In this document: positions 43,466 to 52,782 of the stretch, piece by piece
Layout: each line of letters opens with the position of its first letter
Position numbering within the stretch: position 1 is the first letter of the stretch
Origin: Bacillus sp. EB600
GTDB taxonomy: Bacteria > Bacillota > Bacilli > Bacillales > Cytobacillaceae
NCBI RefSeq assembly: GCF_024494385.1
Contig: NZ_JAEVLT010000013.1
Coordinates: 1 to 64,000 of the forward strand
Length of the DNA stretch: 64,000 bases
Direction: 5' to 3'
Translations under genes and position numbers: made by a program
Notes under the pieces: generated by a model
Databases searched by the model: none
What the model saw: only the letters and a program-made list of their open reading frames with translations
Told to the model about the DNA's origin: nothing

Positions 43466-45850
43466 TTAATGTTCCCGATTCACAATATAGTTCAATAAAT
43501 GCTTCAGAAAAGTGGTCGTACGTGGTACTTCTTTCAGTGCTTCCAATGCAAGACAATAATGTTCCCACATCGCTTTTCTGGCACCATCAGAACCTAGCAT
43601 TGACACAAAAGTCGAATTGTTGTTTTCAGCATCTTTTCCAATAGGTTTTCCGAGTAGGGACGGAATTCCCTCAACATCAAGCAGATCATCCTTAATCTGA
43701 AACGCAATGCCGGTATGATAGGCGAATTTTTTCAAAGCTTCCATTTCCAGCTCCTTTGCATGAGCAAGAATTGCGGGCATTATGAGCGAAGCTTCGAATC
43801 CGATTCCAGTTTTGAAAAAGCTCATCATATTCAATTGTTCCAGTGTCAATTGTTTCCCTTTGGAATCCAAGTCCATCGCCTGTCCTTTACACATATCCTC
43901 TGTCATTTTAGCCGAATATTTAATCAGGCTAAGCACAGTTTTCGAATCGAACTGATCAAGAGATGCTTGTTCCTCAATTGCCTTCTGCGTCAGAAAGAGA
44001 CCTGTTAATTCAGCAATGGCTGTATTATACAGCTCATGCAGGGTTGGACGTCCTCTGCGGATCGGCGCATTATCCTGGGAAGGCAAATCATCGAAGATTA
44101 AGGATGCGGTGTGCATATATTCCAATGATCTCATAAGTGGCACGATTGCTGAACTATTTAATCCATATCCGTCAACGGCCATGACCCAAGTCATGATTGG
44201 TCGGAGTCGCTTACCATCACCTTTCAGACTGTAGTTAGCAGCAGCAATTATTGGCTCTTTCAGTAAAGAAATTTGATCGGCTTTAGGGATAGGTATGATG
44301 TTACAGATATGATTACGCACGGTTTCAATAGTATCAAGGAAATCTTCCTGCTCCTTCTGTTCATTCTTTAGAATGGAAATGATATGATCCCGAAGCAGCT
44401 TATCAAAGAAATCCACATCATCTGCTTTGCGAACCATCTTTTGGATAACATTATTGAATTTCGGACTTCCCGAGGCAAACAGTTCCATAACTTCGTTGTA
44501 TTTATTGGTTCCCATCCGCTCTTTAAATCGTTTTAAACCGTTTATTGCACGATCCAGAATAACTTCACAGGTCTTTGTGTTTGAGTGGTACACATTATGG
44601 ATCAAATAGCTGATGACCGTCCAGTATAATTCAAAGGGGTTTATAAGATCGGGCCGCATATCATGGTATTTCATATAGTAGGTATAAGGTGTTACCGCGC
44701 CATCCTTCATGTCATCAAACATATCTGCAAAATCATCAGCCAGCTGGTTGTAAATTCCATAATAAAATGTTCGATAGTCAAAGCCTGCATCCATAGGAGC
44801 ACTGATTATTGAACGGACAATCAATCTTGATGATGAGGATTTTAAAATGACCGGGATATAAAGCTCTTCATTTGTGTAATTTGCATTTGATAGCTCCTTT
44901 TCACGGTCCACTTCCTGAGAATTAAAAAAAACATAGGATTGCTCAAAAAAATTTTTTCTTGTCTCTTGTCGCTGATGGGCCTTAATATACTCAAAAGCAT
45001 CTCGTAATTCCGAATGAATAAATCTGATCAGGTCCTTGTTATTTCCAGTCCACTCATCCATTTCCGGTACAGATCCTGTAATTAGCGTGGTCCGTATCAA
45101 ATCGGAATATTGTTTTTTCTCTTTGGGTGATAAGACTTTGGCGTCCAGAAGATCGTCAACAAAGGGATAGGTCAGACCATAGGAATAGCCTAGCCTAATT
45201 GCTTTATCAAGTTTCTGTGAACGTTCTGCAGATGATATCTCATCGTCCATCTCTTCAACCTCGTGCATGAGTACCCCAGCAATGATTTTAATAAGTTTTC
45301 GCTGGGCCTGCTCAGCATCCATCCCCTTTGGGATGTTGGAGGATACCATCTTAAGTTTGTTGAACACCCAGATTATGGTGGATTCAATGCCTTCCTTCTG
45401 GGCCATCCGGTACAGCCCTGCCATGCTAAACGTTTCTGTTTTGTCTCCTCGGTCTGTTGAAGTGGAATGAGTCAGATAATCTTTTAAACTGTCGACTACA
45501 CTCCGAACCCTGGTCTGCGTCTCAGCCGAGTCTAGGGCTTTACCTAGATCCCGCATGAAAAGATAGGAGATGCTTCGATCTAAGTAATTATCTAGCTTGC
45601 CTGTGTAATCCAGCCATTGGATATAATTGTAATATCCCATGTGATTAGGTTTTCCCTTTCTACCCGAAAAAAAAGATAACCATGAATGATGATGAATATG
45701 GTTGCGTTTCCAGGATTGTATATCCTTTATTAGGGTAGTCACATAGGTCTTTTCTAAAACCTGCACAGTGAGTGATTTAAAATAATCTGCAGCCTTCTGC
45801 TCAGCTAGCCGATAACATGCATCGACATTTTTTATTAACTCCTCATTCAT
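43466..45850 (-). CDS. two-module isoprenoid synthase-like protein (polyprenyl synthetase fusion)
   Basis: A 794-residue protein. The C-terminal ~290 residues are a trans-isoprenyl diphosphate synthase: GKRLRP (546-551), first aspartate-rich motif DDLPSQDNAPIRRG (587-600), and second motif FQIKDDLLD (717-725). The N-terminal ~490 residues are unusual: they contain VDDLLD (231-236) and ADDFADMFDD (371-380), 140 residues apart, the same spacing as the aspartate-rich pair of the C-terminal unit (134). This suggests a second, diverged isoprenoid-synthase-fold module, possibly a terpene synthase fed by the prenyltransferase. Normal family length is about 300. The start ATG at 45850 follows AGAGG. 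Monocistronic; no other isoprenoid gene is near. Product unknown. Confidence 0.8.
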   Translation of the reverse strand: MNEELIKNVDACYRLAEQKAADYFKSLTVQVLEKTYVTTLIKDIQSWKRNHIHHHSWLSFFSGRKGKPNHMGYYNYIQWLDYTGKLDNYLDRSISYLFMRDLGKALDSAETQTRVRSVVDSLKDYLTHSTSTDRGDKTETFSMAGLYRMAQKEGIESTIIWVFNKLKMVSSNIPKGMDAEQAQRKLIKIIAGVLMHEVEEMDDEISSAERSQKLDKAIRLGYSYGLTYPFVDDLLDAKVLSPKEKKQYSDLIRTTLITGSVPEMDEWTGNNKDLIRFIHSELRDAFEYIKAHQRQETRKNFFEQSYVFFNSQEVDREKELSNANYTNEELYIPVILKSSSSRLIVRSIISAPMDAGFDYRTFYYGIYNQLADDFADMFDDMKDGAVTPYTYYMKYHDMRPDLINPFELYWTVISYLIHNVYHSNTKTCEVILDRAINGLKRFKERMGTNKYNEVMELFASGSPKFNNVIQKMVRKADDVDFFDKLLRDHIISILKNEQKEQEDFLDTIETVRNHICNIIPIPKADQISLLKEPIIAAANYSLKGDGKRLRPIMTWVMAVDGYGLNSSAIVPLMRSLEYMHTASLIFDDLPSQDNAPIRRGRPTLHELYNTAIAELTGLFLTQKAIEEQASLDQFDSKTVLSLIKYSAKMTEDMCKGQAMDLDSKGKQLTLEQLNMMSFFKTGIGFEASLIMPAILAHAKELEMEALKKFAYHTGIAFQIKDDLLDVEGIPSLLGKPIGKDAENNNSTFVSMLGSDGARKAMWEHYCLALEALKEVPRTTTFLKHLLNYIVNREH

Positions 45851-46166
45851 ACCATATACCTCTACTTACTATTGGCTTATATATTTTTTTTTCAAAATAA
45901 CTAAATCCAAGATTAATATTCCAAGCATGGTCCCAGCTGTTTTTTCTTTAAGACTACCAAAATATAGTTAAATATAGTACTAAAAAAGCAGCTTTATAAC
46001 CAGAAGCTACTAATGATATTTAAGATCAATCATTTGTTTTTTTTTTCCATTCTATTTTATAATACATATAGCCATTAAAATTATATTTGACGGTTTACTT
46101 CTCCGAATTCTTAGTTACTGAACTGTAAATACTAATAAATGCAACAAGTAGAGAGGATGTTTGAAA
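45851..46166. other. gap upstream of isoprenoid synthase and AhpD-like genes
   Basis: Divergent promoter region, AT-rich; no further gene, repeat or clear operator was seen. Confidence 0.6.
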
Positions 46167-46820
46167 ATGTCAAACAATTTATATGATAAAGCAAATACAC
46201 GTCATCTAAATAAATTAAAAGATTTAGCTCCTGAACAAGTTGAGGCGTTTAATGAATTTAATAAAGCCGTTTTTTTAGAAGGCGCACTAAGCCGGAAGGA
46301 AAAAGAAATTATTGCAGTGGCAATTGCCCATGTAACGGAATGTCCTTATTGCATTGATTCCCATACACGTAAAGCAAAAAAAGAAGATGCAACACTTGAA
46401 GAACTAGTGGAGGCTGTATTTGTTGTTGCTGGCGTGGAAGCAGGCGGAGCTGTTACCCACAGTACACATATACAAAATGCTCAAGACCCCGAAGCTCAGG
46501 ATACACTTTATGCTAGATCCAATCTAAAAAAACTTGGGACCTTAAGTAAAAATGCACCTGTTGGTTTTAAAGGCTATTCTAATTTCAGTGCTGCCTCTAC
46601 GAAAACAGGAAAACTAAGCGCAAAATTTAAAGAGATTATTGCAGTAGCGGTTGCCCATGCGACACAATGCCCTTATTGTATCGATGTTCATACGAAAAAT
46701 GCTGTTAAAGCCGGAGCTACCAATGCAGAACTTTCAGAAGCTGTTTTAGTAACCTCTGCATTACTTGCTGGTGGAGCATACGCTCACTTGTCAAATATGA
46801 TTGAAAGCTTCGGAGAGTAA
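46167..46820 (+). CDS. tandem AhpD-like (carboxymuconolactone decarboxylase family) protein
   Basis: About 217 residues made of two AhpD/CMD domains in tandem. Each has the core helix EIIAVA(I/V)AH followed by the redox motif CPYCIDxHT(R/K): Cys-Cys pairs at about 55-58 and 168-171, then an A-E-L-V/S-E-A-V helix and a C-terminal G-G-A-x-x-H. AhpD proteins have peroxidase-linked or thiol-reductase activity using this CxxC and His. Fused duplicates occur in Bacillaceae. Start ATG at 46167 (GAGAGG upstream) rather than the TTG at 46161. Likely role: peroxide or alkylhydroperoxide defence; no AhpC gene is adjacent. Confidence 0.9.
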   Translation: MSNNLYDKANTRHLNKLKDLAPEQVEAFNEFNKAVFLEGALSRKEKEIIAVAIAHVTECPYCIDSHTRKAKKEDATLEELVEAVFVVAGVEAGGAVTHSTHIQNAQDPEAQDTLYARSNLKKLGTLSKNAPVGFKGYSNFSAASTKTGKLSAKFKEIIAVAVAHATQCPYCIDVHTKNAVKAGATNAELSEAVLVTSALLAGGAYAHLSNMIESFGE

Positions 46821-46842
46821 TCATAAAACAAGCAAACTTTAA

Positions 46843-46882
46843 AAAAGTCGATTCATTATCAATTCAGGGAATCGGCTTTTTT
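46843..46882 (+). terminator. terminator of AhpD-like gene
   Basis: AAAAGTCGATTC pairs with GGAATCGGCTTTT (one wobble), followed by a T run. Confidence 0.88.
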
Positions 46883-46924
46883 AGTTGAAAATCTGTTGGT
46901 ATTCAAACAGCTATTTGCAAGGTA

Positions 46925-46972
46925 CATAAAAAAACACTATTCTTTCTATAATATTACAGAAAGAATAGTGTT
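46925..46972 (-). terminator. orphan minus-strand terminator
   Basis: Perfect 15-bp stem (46933-46947 with 46958-46972) followed, on the minus strand, by a run of seven or more T. No protein gene lies upstream of it on that strand before the divergent-facing aldolase gene, so it may end a small or antisense RNA starting within 46980-47270. Confidence 0.6.
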
Positions 46973-47159
46973 CCAAGGAAAGCATTTATATATAGATGCT
47001 ACTATTATTTGTGATTGTCAAGATTCATCAATAGTAATGAATTTAGTCGAAATGAAAGTAAATGAAAGCTAATCATCTTTGAAAAGCTGCCTTAACGGAA
47101 TGTGTTTAAAATGGATTGATATATCCTATTTCCTTATAACGACAAACTTTTTAAAAATA

Positions 47160-47188
47160 TTGAATATTTTAAGGAATCATGATATAGT
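47160..47188 (+). promoter_or_regulatory. sigma-A promoter of aldolase gene
   Basis: TTGAAT (47160-47165), 17 bases, TATAGT (47183-47188), then a leader with three 8-base TAAAAGC(A/T) repeats before the start. Confidence 0.65.
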
Positions 47189-47277
47189 AGTAAGATACTT
47201 TATTACGTAAAAGCTTAAAAGCATAAAAGCATTAAGGAAAATACTACAAAAATGATAAACAGGAGGTAATTACTACC

Positions 47278-48237
47278 ATGGAACATTGCAGCAAAATTTT
47301 AGACTGTACCATTCGCGATGGAGGTTTGGTTAACAATTGGGATTTTAGCGTCGAATTTGTTCAAGACTTGTATAATAGCCTTAGTGCAGCCGGTGTGGAA
47401 TACATGGAGCTTGGCTACAAAAATTCCCCTAAGCTTTTAAAAGCGACTGAGCCTAATCCGTGGAGATTTCTTGATGATAATTTTCTGAAGGAAGTTATCC
47501 CTGAAAAAAAATTTACGAAACTATCTGCTTTAGTTGATATTGGGCGTGTAGATCCAAATGACATTTTACCACGTGAGCAAAGTGTTTTAGATATGATTCG
47601 AGTAGCATGTTATGTCCGTGAAGTTGATAAAGGCCTTGAGCTGGTACAAATGTTTCATAATTTGGGATATGAAACTACACTTAACATAATGGCTTTATCC
47701 AGTGTACCTGAACATCAGCTTCTTGAAGCGTTTGAATTGGTAAAGGAAAGCCCAGTAGATGTTGTCTATATTGTCGACTCTTTTGGAAGCCTGGATCCTT
47801 TAGATATTGAACATCAAGTGAAAAAGTTTAAGGCGATGATCCCTAATAAACAGCTTGGAATCCATACGCATAACAACATGCAGTTAGCATTCGCCAATAC
47901 ATTAACGGCAATGCGAAATGGGGTTACTTTCCTTGATTCGTCTGTTTATGGTATGGGTCGTGCGGCTGGCAATTGTCACACAGAGCTTCTCGTTAGCTAC
48001 ATACAAAAAGCAAACTATGAGATTAAGCCAGTTCTTGGTGTAATTGAAAAGCATATGTTAGAAATGCGTCAAAAGTGGGAGTGGGGCTATATCATTCCTT
48101 ACATGATTTCTGGTGCACTTAATGAACACCCACGCGTAGCCATGGCTTATCGTGATAGCGCCGATCGCGACAAATTCGTAGACTTTTATGACAAGGTAAC
48201 ATCACCTGAAGCCACTCTGGCTCCTGCTTCGAAGTAG
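47278..48237 (+). CDS. DRE-TIM metallolyase-type aldolase
   Basis: A 319-residue TIM-barrel enzyme of the HMG-CoA lyase/DmpG/isopropylmalate synthase superfamily. DCTIRDGG (residues 9-16) is the metal and substrate loop, HTHNNMQLAFA (about 197-207) gives the two metal-binding His, and SVYGMGRAAGN the C-terminal catalytic loop. It resembles 4-hydroxy-2-oxovalerate aldolases, but has a short form seen in stand-alone 'aldolase catalytic domain' proteins of Bacillus, without acylating dehydrogenase partner. The ATG follows AGGAGG. It ends with a strong hairpin. Substrate unknown. Confidence 0.88.
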   Translation: MEHCSKILDCTIRDGGLVNNWDFSVEFVQDLYNSLSAAGVEYMELGYKNSPKLLKATEPNPWRFLDDNFLKEVIPEKKFTKLSALVDIGRVDPNDILPREQSVLDMIRVACYVREVDKGLELVQMFHNLGYETTLNIMALSSVPEHQLLEAFELVKESPVDVVYIVDSFGSLDPLDIEHQVKKFKAMIPNKQLGIHTHNNMQLAFANTLTAMRNGVTFLDSSVYGMGRAAGNCHTELLVSYIQKANYEIKPVLGVIEKHMLEMRQKWEWGYIIPYMISGALNEHPRVAMAYRDSADRDKFVDFYDKVTSPEATLAPASK

Positions 48238-48287
48238 GTTAGATTACAAAAGGCACCTTTGGTTGATTACAGTTCATGGAGAAACCG

Positions 48288-48341
48288 AAATCATGCAGTC
48301 CATGTGGCGAGTTCCTATGCCGCATGAACTGCATGATTTTT
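48288..48341 (+). terminator. terminator of aldolase gene
   Basis: A long stem of about 20 bp with several wobbles (AAATCATGCAGT with ACTGCATGATTT as base), then T run. Confidence 0.88.
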
Positions 48342-48439
48342 CTTCGGATCAATTGCTTAGTTGAGTATTTTAGCAATCGGATGGAAAATCGAGCCGATGC
48401 ATGAAATCAACGTAGCAATCATTAGACAAGGTCTTTCTG

Positions 48440-48595
48440 CCGTTTATGACTGAATTACTAGACTTAGAGAAGCGGGAACGACTTCTTGCAGTAACGGTTC
48501 GGTTGGAGTCTCGATTGGTTACGGACAACACCTGCAATTTATCTTTCATTAGCAAGAATCACCCACTTCGATAAGTGGGGAGGTTCAAATAATAA
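48440..48595 (+). mobile_element. IS200/IS605-family right-end remnant (TnpB tail plus hairpin)
   Basis: The frame through 48460-48550 reads ITRLREAGTTSCSNGSVGVS, IGYGQHLQFIFH and stop, like the loosely conserved C-terminal tail of IS605 TnpB/OrfB proteins (REAGTT motif). Just after it a perfect hairpin CCCACTT-CGAT-AAGTGGG (48562-48579) and GAGGTTCAAAT follow, the usual form of the right end/guide-RNA 3' scaffold of these elements. No transposase core remains. Identification is by recognition, without alignment. Confidence 0.45.
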
Positions 48596-48604
48596 ATCCA
48601 CATT

Positions 48605-50884
48605 TTAAATAAAATGTTTTCTAACTCCATCCTTTAACCATTTCGCTGTCAACGTCTCTGCATTTAACATCTCTTCTGGTGTACCTTCAAATATTATTTG
48701 TCCGCCTTGTTTTCCTCCTCCTGGTCCCAATTCTATTACCCAGTCGCTCGCCGCTATAAAGGTTAGATTGTGTTCGATTATTATGACAGAATTCCCTCTG
48801 TTTACGAGATTTTGAAATACGTCTAAGAGTCTTTCATTATCTTCTGTGTGTAGTCCTAAGGATGGCTCGTCTAATAGGTAAATTTGTCCTTCTTTTTGTA
48901 AGTGGCTTGCGAGTTTTAGTCGTTGAATTTCTCCTCCGCTTAGAGAACTTGTCGTCTGTCCTAAGGTCAGATACCCTAATCCTACGTCTTTTAGCGTATG
49001 CACTCTTTTTATGATCTTTGGTATTTTAAAGTAATGAATAGCCTCGTCTATTGTTAAATCTAAAATCTCTACAATATTTTTATCTTGATATCGATATACA
49101 AGAGCTTCGTCTGAATATCTCGTACCGCCACATGCTTCACAAGGGATTGTCACCGGATCTGCAAATGCTACATCTGGCGTTAGGACTCCTTTTCCTTTGC
49201 AGATAGGACATGCTCCTCGCGAGTTAAAGCTGAACAAACCTGCTGGTTGTCCTGTTTCTTTTGAAAATGTGGCACGAATATCGTCCATTATTCCCATATA
49301 TGTAGCTAGGGTCGAACGGTTGGAGATTCCTATACCGCCTTGTCCTACCATAATGGTTTCTGGATATTTTTCTGTGAATGCTTCCATCATCAAGGAGCTT
49401 TTACCTGAACCTGATACTCCGCAAATGGAGACTAAGGCATTTTTGGGAATATTTACGCTTATATTTTTTAAGTTATTGTTTCTTGCTCTGTTTATTGTAA
49501 AATAACTTTTTATATCCCTTGGATTTTTATTTATTTTTAGCTTGTGGTTTAGGGCTGTTGCGGTGGGAGAGTTTTTTAGTCCTTCTAATTTTCCTTGATA
49601 GACAACTTCTCCTCCATTTACACCTGCTCCTGGTCCCATTTCTATTATTTCATCCGCTATTTGTATTACTGCTAGATTGTGTTCGATTACGATGACAGTA
49701 TTATGTTGGTCTTTTAGCCTTTTTAGCATCTGAATTAACAGATCCACTTCTTCTGGATGGAGTCCTGCACTTGGTTCATCGAAAATGTATGTGATATTGT
49801 TTAGACTGCTTCCTAAATGACGAGCGATTTTTACCCTTTGGGCTTCACCACCGGACAGGGTGCCCATTTTTCTTGATAGACTCAAATATCCTAGTCCCAT
49901 GTCGACTAGTTGTTTTACATGTGGGAATGCTTGTTGTGCGATCGATTCTCCCATTGGATCTTTTATGTTCTTTAGTTCTTCTAGTATTTCTGGAAGCTCT
50001 AATTGATCGTATTCTGCGATATTTAGGCCATTTATTCTACACTCTAATACCATTGGGTTTAGGCCTAAACCTTGGCAGGTAGGGCATAATGAATGTGTTG
50101 ACACTTCTAAGACGTCATCTTGGGATACTTGTTTTAGTTTTGAGATGTCTCTATTTATATAAAGGCGCGTAAATCTAGGCAATAACCCATCCCACTCTGC
50201 GTTTTGATCTCCATGTTTTGTGTGAAACGGCGCATAGGCTCTCTCACCTTCTCGGGGACCATATAATAGTAGGTGGAGTTCTTCTTCTGAGTAGTCCTTT
50301 AAGGGTTTATCTGGATCGAATAATCCACAGGTCATCATCCAATTACCTTGCCAACCAGCAGGCGATAATGGCTTGAATTTCACTGCATAATCTCGAAGTG
50401 ACTTATCATAATCGATCATCTTATTTAGGTCTGGCGCAATTACCTCCCCATATCCACCACATTCTGGGCATCTACCAAAAGAACTTTGGCTCGAAAAATC
50501 GTTGGCAGAACCGATTGATGGATTTCCTATTCTCGAGAACAAAAGCCTAATTAATGGATTTATATCCATATAGGTGCCTACTGTTGAGCGGGAATTGCCC
50601 CCAATAGGTCTTTGTTCCACTACTACAACAGGGCTTACGTTTTGCATAAGATCGGCGTGGGGTCGCTCATACCTTGGCATTTGATTTCTGACATAGAGAG
50701 GGTAGTTCAAAGTCATTTGTCTTCTACTTTCTGTTGCTAATGTATCAAAAACGACTGAGCTCTTTCCTGAGCCTGAAAGCCCAGTAAATACAATGACTTT
50801 TTCTTTTGGTATGTTTAAATCTACATTTTTTAAATTATGTTCTTTAAGCCCTCTTAAAATAATTTCATCTTTTATTTCTGACAT
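48605..50884 (-). CDS. UvrA-like ABC protein (class II, DrrC-type)
   Basis: A 759-residue double ABC ATPase related to UvrA but about 190 residues shorter than the housekeeping repair protein. Both ATP sites are complete: GLSGSGKSS and LSGGEAQRV in the first half, GVSGSGKSS and LSGGEIQRL in the second, with FDEPSAGLHP and LDEPSLGLHT Walker B motifs. Zinc-knuckle pairs CPECGG, CPTCQG, CPICKG and CEACGG are kept. The loss is in the UvrB-binding/insertion region. Such class II UvrA proteins, including DrrC, are associated with resistance to DNA-intercalating drugs. It is monocistronic beside an IS605 remnant, so it may be acquired. Confidence 0.92.
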   Translation of the reverse strand: MSEIKDEIILRGLKEHNLKNVDLNIPKEKVIVFTGLSGSGKSSVVFDTLATESRRQMTLNYPLYVRNQMPRYERPHADLMQNVSPVVVVEQRPIGGNSRSTVGTYMDINPLIRLLFSRIGNPSIGSANDFSSQSSFGRCPECGGYGEVIAPDLNKMIDYDKSLRDYAVKFKPLSPAGWQGNWMMTCGLFDPDKPLKDYSEEELHLLLYGPREGERAYAPFHTKHGDQNAEWDGLLPRFTRLYINRDISKLKQVSQDDVLEVSTHSLCPTCQGLGLNPMVLECRINGLNIAEYDQLELPEILEELKNIKDPMGESIAQQAFPHVKQLVDMGLGYLSLSRKMGTLSGGEAQRVKIARHLGSSLNNITYIFDEPSAGLHPEEVDLLIQMLKRLKDQHNTVIVIEHNLAVIQIADEIIEMGPGAGVNGGEVVYQGKLEGLKNSPTATALNHKLKINKNPRDIKSYFTINRARNNNLKNISVNIPKNALVSICGVSGSGKSSLMMEAFTEKYPETIMVGQGGIGISNRSTLATYMGIMDDIRATFSKETGQPAGLFSFNSRGACPICKGKGVLTPDVAFADPVTIPCEACGGTRYSDEALVYRYQDKNIVEILDLTIDEAIHYFKIPKIIKRVHTLKDVGLGYLTLGQTTSSLSGGEIQRLKLASHLQKEGQIYLLDEPSLGLHTEDNERLLDVFQNLVNRGNSVIIIEHNLTFIAASDWVIELGPGGGKQGGQIIFEGTPEEMLNAETLTAKWLKDGVRKHFI

Positions 50885-51028
50885 TTTGTCAACCTTTCTG
50901 ATTTTATCTACTATGCTTCTTTCAGTTCGCTACAAGTCTAGCCAACTCTGACAAGGGGAATACCTTTTAACAAAAAGTCCCTGTGACAACCCGAAGAACA
51001 GGTTTGTTCCACGAAATTTTCAGCAAAA

Positions 51029-51057
51029 AGCCCAAACATCTTCAATTGGGCTGTTTT
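51029..51057. terminator. bidirectional terminator between dus and uvrA-like genes
   Basis: AGCCCAA (51029-51035) pairs with TTGGGCT (51046-51052); T runs on both sides. Confidence 0.85.
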
Positions 51058-51087
51058 TTATTTTTCTCTAACTTTTTGAGAGTTACA

Positions 51088-52071
51088 TCATTTCACTGTC
51101 CCCGTTACATCAATATTTTTCTCAAAGTGATCAAGCAATGCACGCACTTCATCTGTTGATTTCGTGTTCATCAATTGATTTCTTAATTCAGCAGCTCCAG
51201 GGAATCCTTTGACATAAATTTTGAAAAAGCGATGAAGCCCTGTGATTGAACGCGGCAGTACTTCCGCATATCGATCTTGAAGATCAAGCTGCAGTTTTAA
51301 AAGATCAAGGTATTCTTTACTGCTATGCTCTTTTGGCTCCTTTTCAAAAGCAAAAGGATTTTTAAAAATACCTCGTCCGATCATAACGCCATCAATACCA
51401 TATTGTTCAGCAAGCTGCAGCCCAGTTTGACGGTCAGGAATATCTCCATTGATTGTTAACAGGGTATTTGGTGCGATACGGTCACGTACTTTTTTGATTT
51501 CCGGAATTAGCTCCCAATGCGCATCTACTTGGCTCATTTCCTTTCTTGTACGTAAATGAATAGAAAGGTTCGCAATATCCTGTTTTAAAATATGCGTTAG
51601 CCACTCCTCCCACTCCTGAACCTCCTTATAGCCAAGTCGTGTTTTCACGCTGACAGGCAGTCCGCTTATCTTTGCTGCTTGAATAAGTTCTGCCGCAACG
51701 TCTGGACGCAGAATAAGGCCACTGCCCTTCCCTCTCGATGCCACATTCGGTACAGGGCAGCCCATATTAATATCGATGCCTTTAAATCCTAGCTCTGCCA
51801 TACCAATACTCATTTGGCGGAAATATTTGGGATTATCCCCCCAAATATGTGCCACCATCGGCTGTTCATCTTCTGTAAAAATCAAACGGCCACGCACACT
51901 TTTCATGCCCTCTGGATGACAATAGCTATCCGAGTTTGTAAATTCTGTGAAAAATACATCCGGTCGACCGGCTTCAATTACTACGTGACGAAAAACAACA
52001 TCTGTCACATCTTCCATTGGTGCAAGTACAAAAAATGGTCGTGGTAAATCACGCCAAAAATTATCTATCAT
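51088..52071 (-). CDS. tRNA-dihydrouridine synthase-like protein (DusC-type)
   Basis: FMN-dependent enzyme reducing uridine in tRNA. About 327 residues in a TIM barrel plus helical domain. Family marks: [15 protein letters not shown] at the N-terminus, the FMN-contact segment [19 protein letters not shown] with the catalytic Cys (about 107), [10 protein letters not shown] and [13 protein letters not shown] near the end. The [15 protein letters not shown] wording is closer to the DusC-like group found as a second Dus in Firmicutes than to DusB of the ribosomal region. Start ATG 52071 is preferred; GTG 52092 lacks a binding site. Monocistronic. Confidence 0.9.
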   Translation of the reverse strand: MIDNFWRDLPRPFFVLAPMEDVTDVVFRHVVIEAGRPDVFFTEFTNSDSYCHPEGMKSVRGRLIFTEDEQPMVAHIWGDNPKYFRQMSIGMAELGFKGIDINMGCPVPNVASRGKGSGLILRPDVAAELIQAAKISGLPVSVKTRLGYKEVQEWEEWLTHILKQDIANLSIHLRTRKEMSQVDAHWELIPEIKKVRDRIAPNTLLTINGDIPDRQTGLQLAEQYGIDGVMIGRGIFKNPFAFEKEPKEHSSKEYLDLLKLQLDLQDRYAEVLPRSITGLHRFFKIYVKGFPGAAELRNQLMNTKSTDEVRALLDHFEKNIDVTGTVK

Positions 52072-52227
52072 TTCAAACTCAAATCCTCTCACTATGGATA
52101 CAACTTCAAACTCTCGGTCAAAAAATATAAAGCCAAATGTTCCACTTCTTTTACACTTATATCATGCTTAATAACTTATTATCAAACACAAATACATTTG
52201 GACATTTATTATTTGTAAAAAATTTTT

Positions 52228-52348
52228 TAGATTTTTGGTGCCTGGCACGACCCGAAGTTTGTTGGATTTTGTCGAAGAATTAATATAATTATGTAATCAT
52301 TGATTGTTTCCATTTTAGCGGTGAAAAGGGCCAAATAATTGGCCCTTT
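52228..52348. other. gap 52072-52472: repeat fragment, Spo0A box and terminator
   Basis: GGTGCCTGGCAC at about 52239-52250 is a short palindrome of a kind widely repeated in Bacillus genomes. An exact Spo0A box TGTCGAA is at 52267-52273. AAAGGGCCAA (52325-52334) with TTGGCCCTTT (52339-52348) is a perfect 10-bp stem that should end the Spo0E-like gene on the minus strand. Confidence 0.6.
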
Positions 52349-52472
52349 CAATTTATTTTATCATTATTTTGGCTGCACATTCCACTTGTACGGAGTGTAT
52401 GCGAACAATCCCTTTTTAGAAAAAAACCGTTCTCAATTCCAGTTCCTACTCAAAATCCCCCTTTTTAATTTA

Positions 52473-52670
52473 TTAAAATTGTTCCATTTCGTAACTGGAT
52501 AGACTGTGATCTATTAACTGAAATTGATATATTAACTTATCTAACTCCTCGCTGCATCTTAAAACTGTTGGGTTATTAAACCCATTTATTGAGACCAGTT
52601 TTTGCAACTCGATTTTCTTTTCTTTGATCCGTTCCAATATTTTTTCAATTTGCAATAAGGAGTCCGCCAT
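52473..52670 (-). CDS. Spo0E-like aspartyl-phosphatase
   Basis: A 65-residue protein with two predicted helices: MADSLLQIEKILERIKEKKI, a turn, then LRCSEELDKLIYQFQLID. The SEELDKLI segment is the Spo0E family signature, so it is likely to dephosphorylate Spo0A~P and hold back sporulation. A GGAGGG site precedes the ATG. It lies next to the signalling cluster beginning with cheR, but a terminator and an inverted repeat separate them. With the gene at 43141 this makes two such proteins in the window. Confidence 0.85.
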   Translation of the reverse strand: MADSLLQIEKILERIKEKKIELQKLVSINGFNNPTVLRCSEELDKLIYQFQLIDHSLSSYEMEQF

Positions 52671-52782
52671 TTTCTCCCTCCGTCTTCTTCATACTGTCTA
52701 AGTTTGGTATATTCATTATGAAAGAATCGAAGAAAATTAAATATCCCCTGTCATTCCCATCTTTTTAAATCCCGGAAATAAG

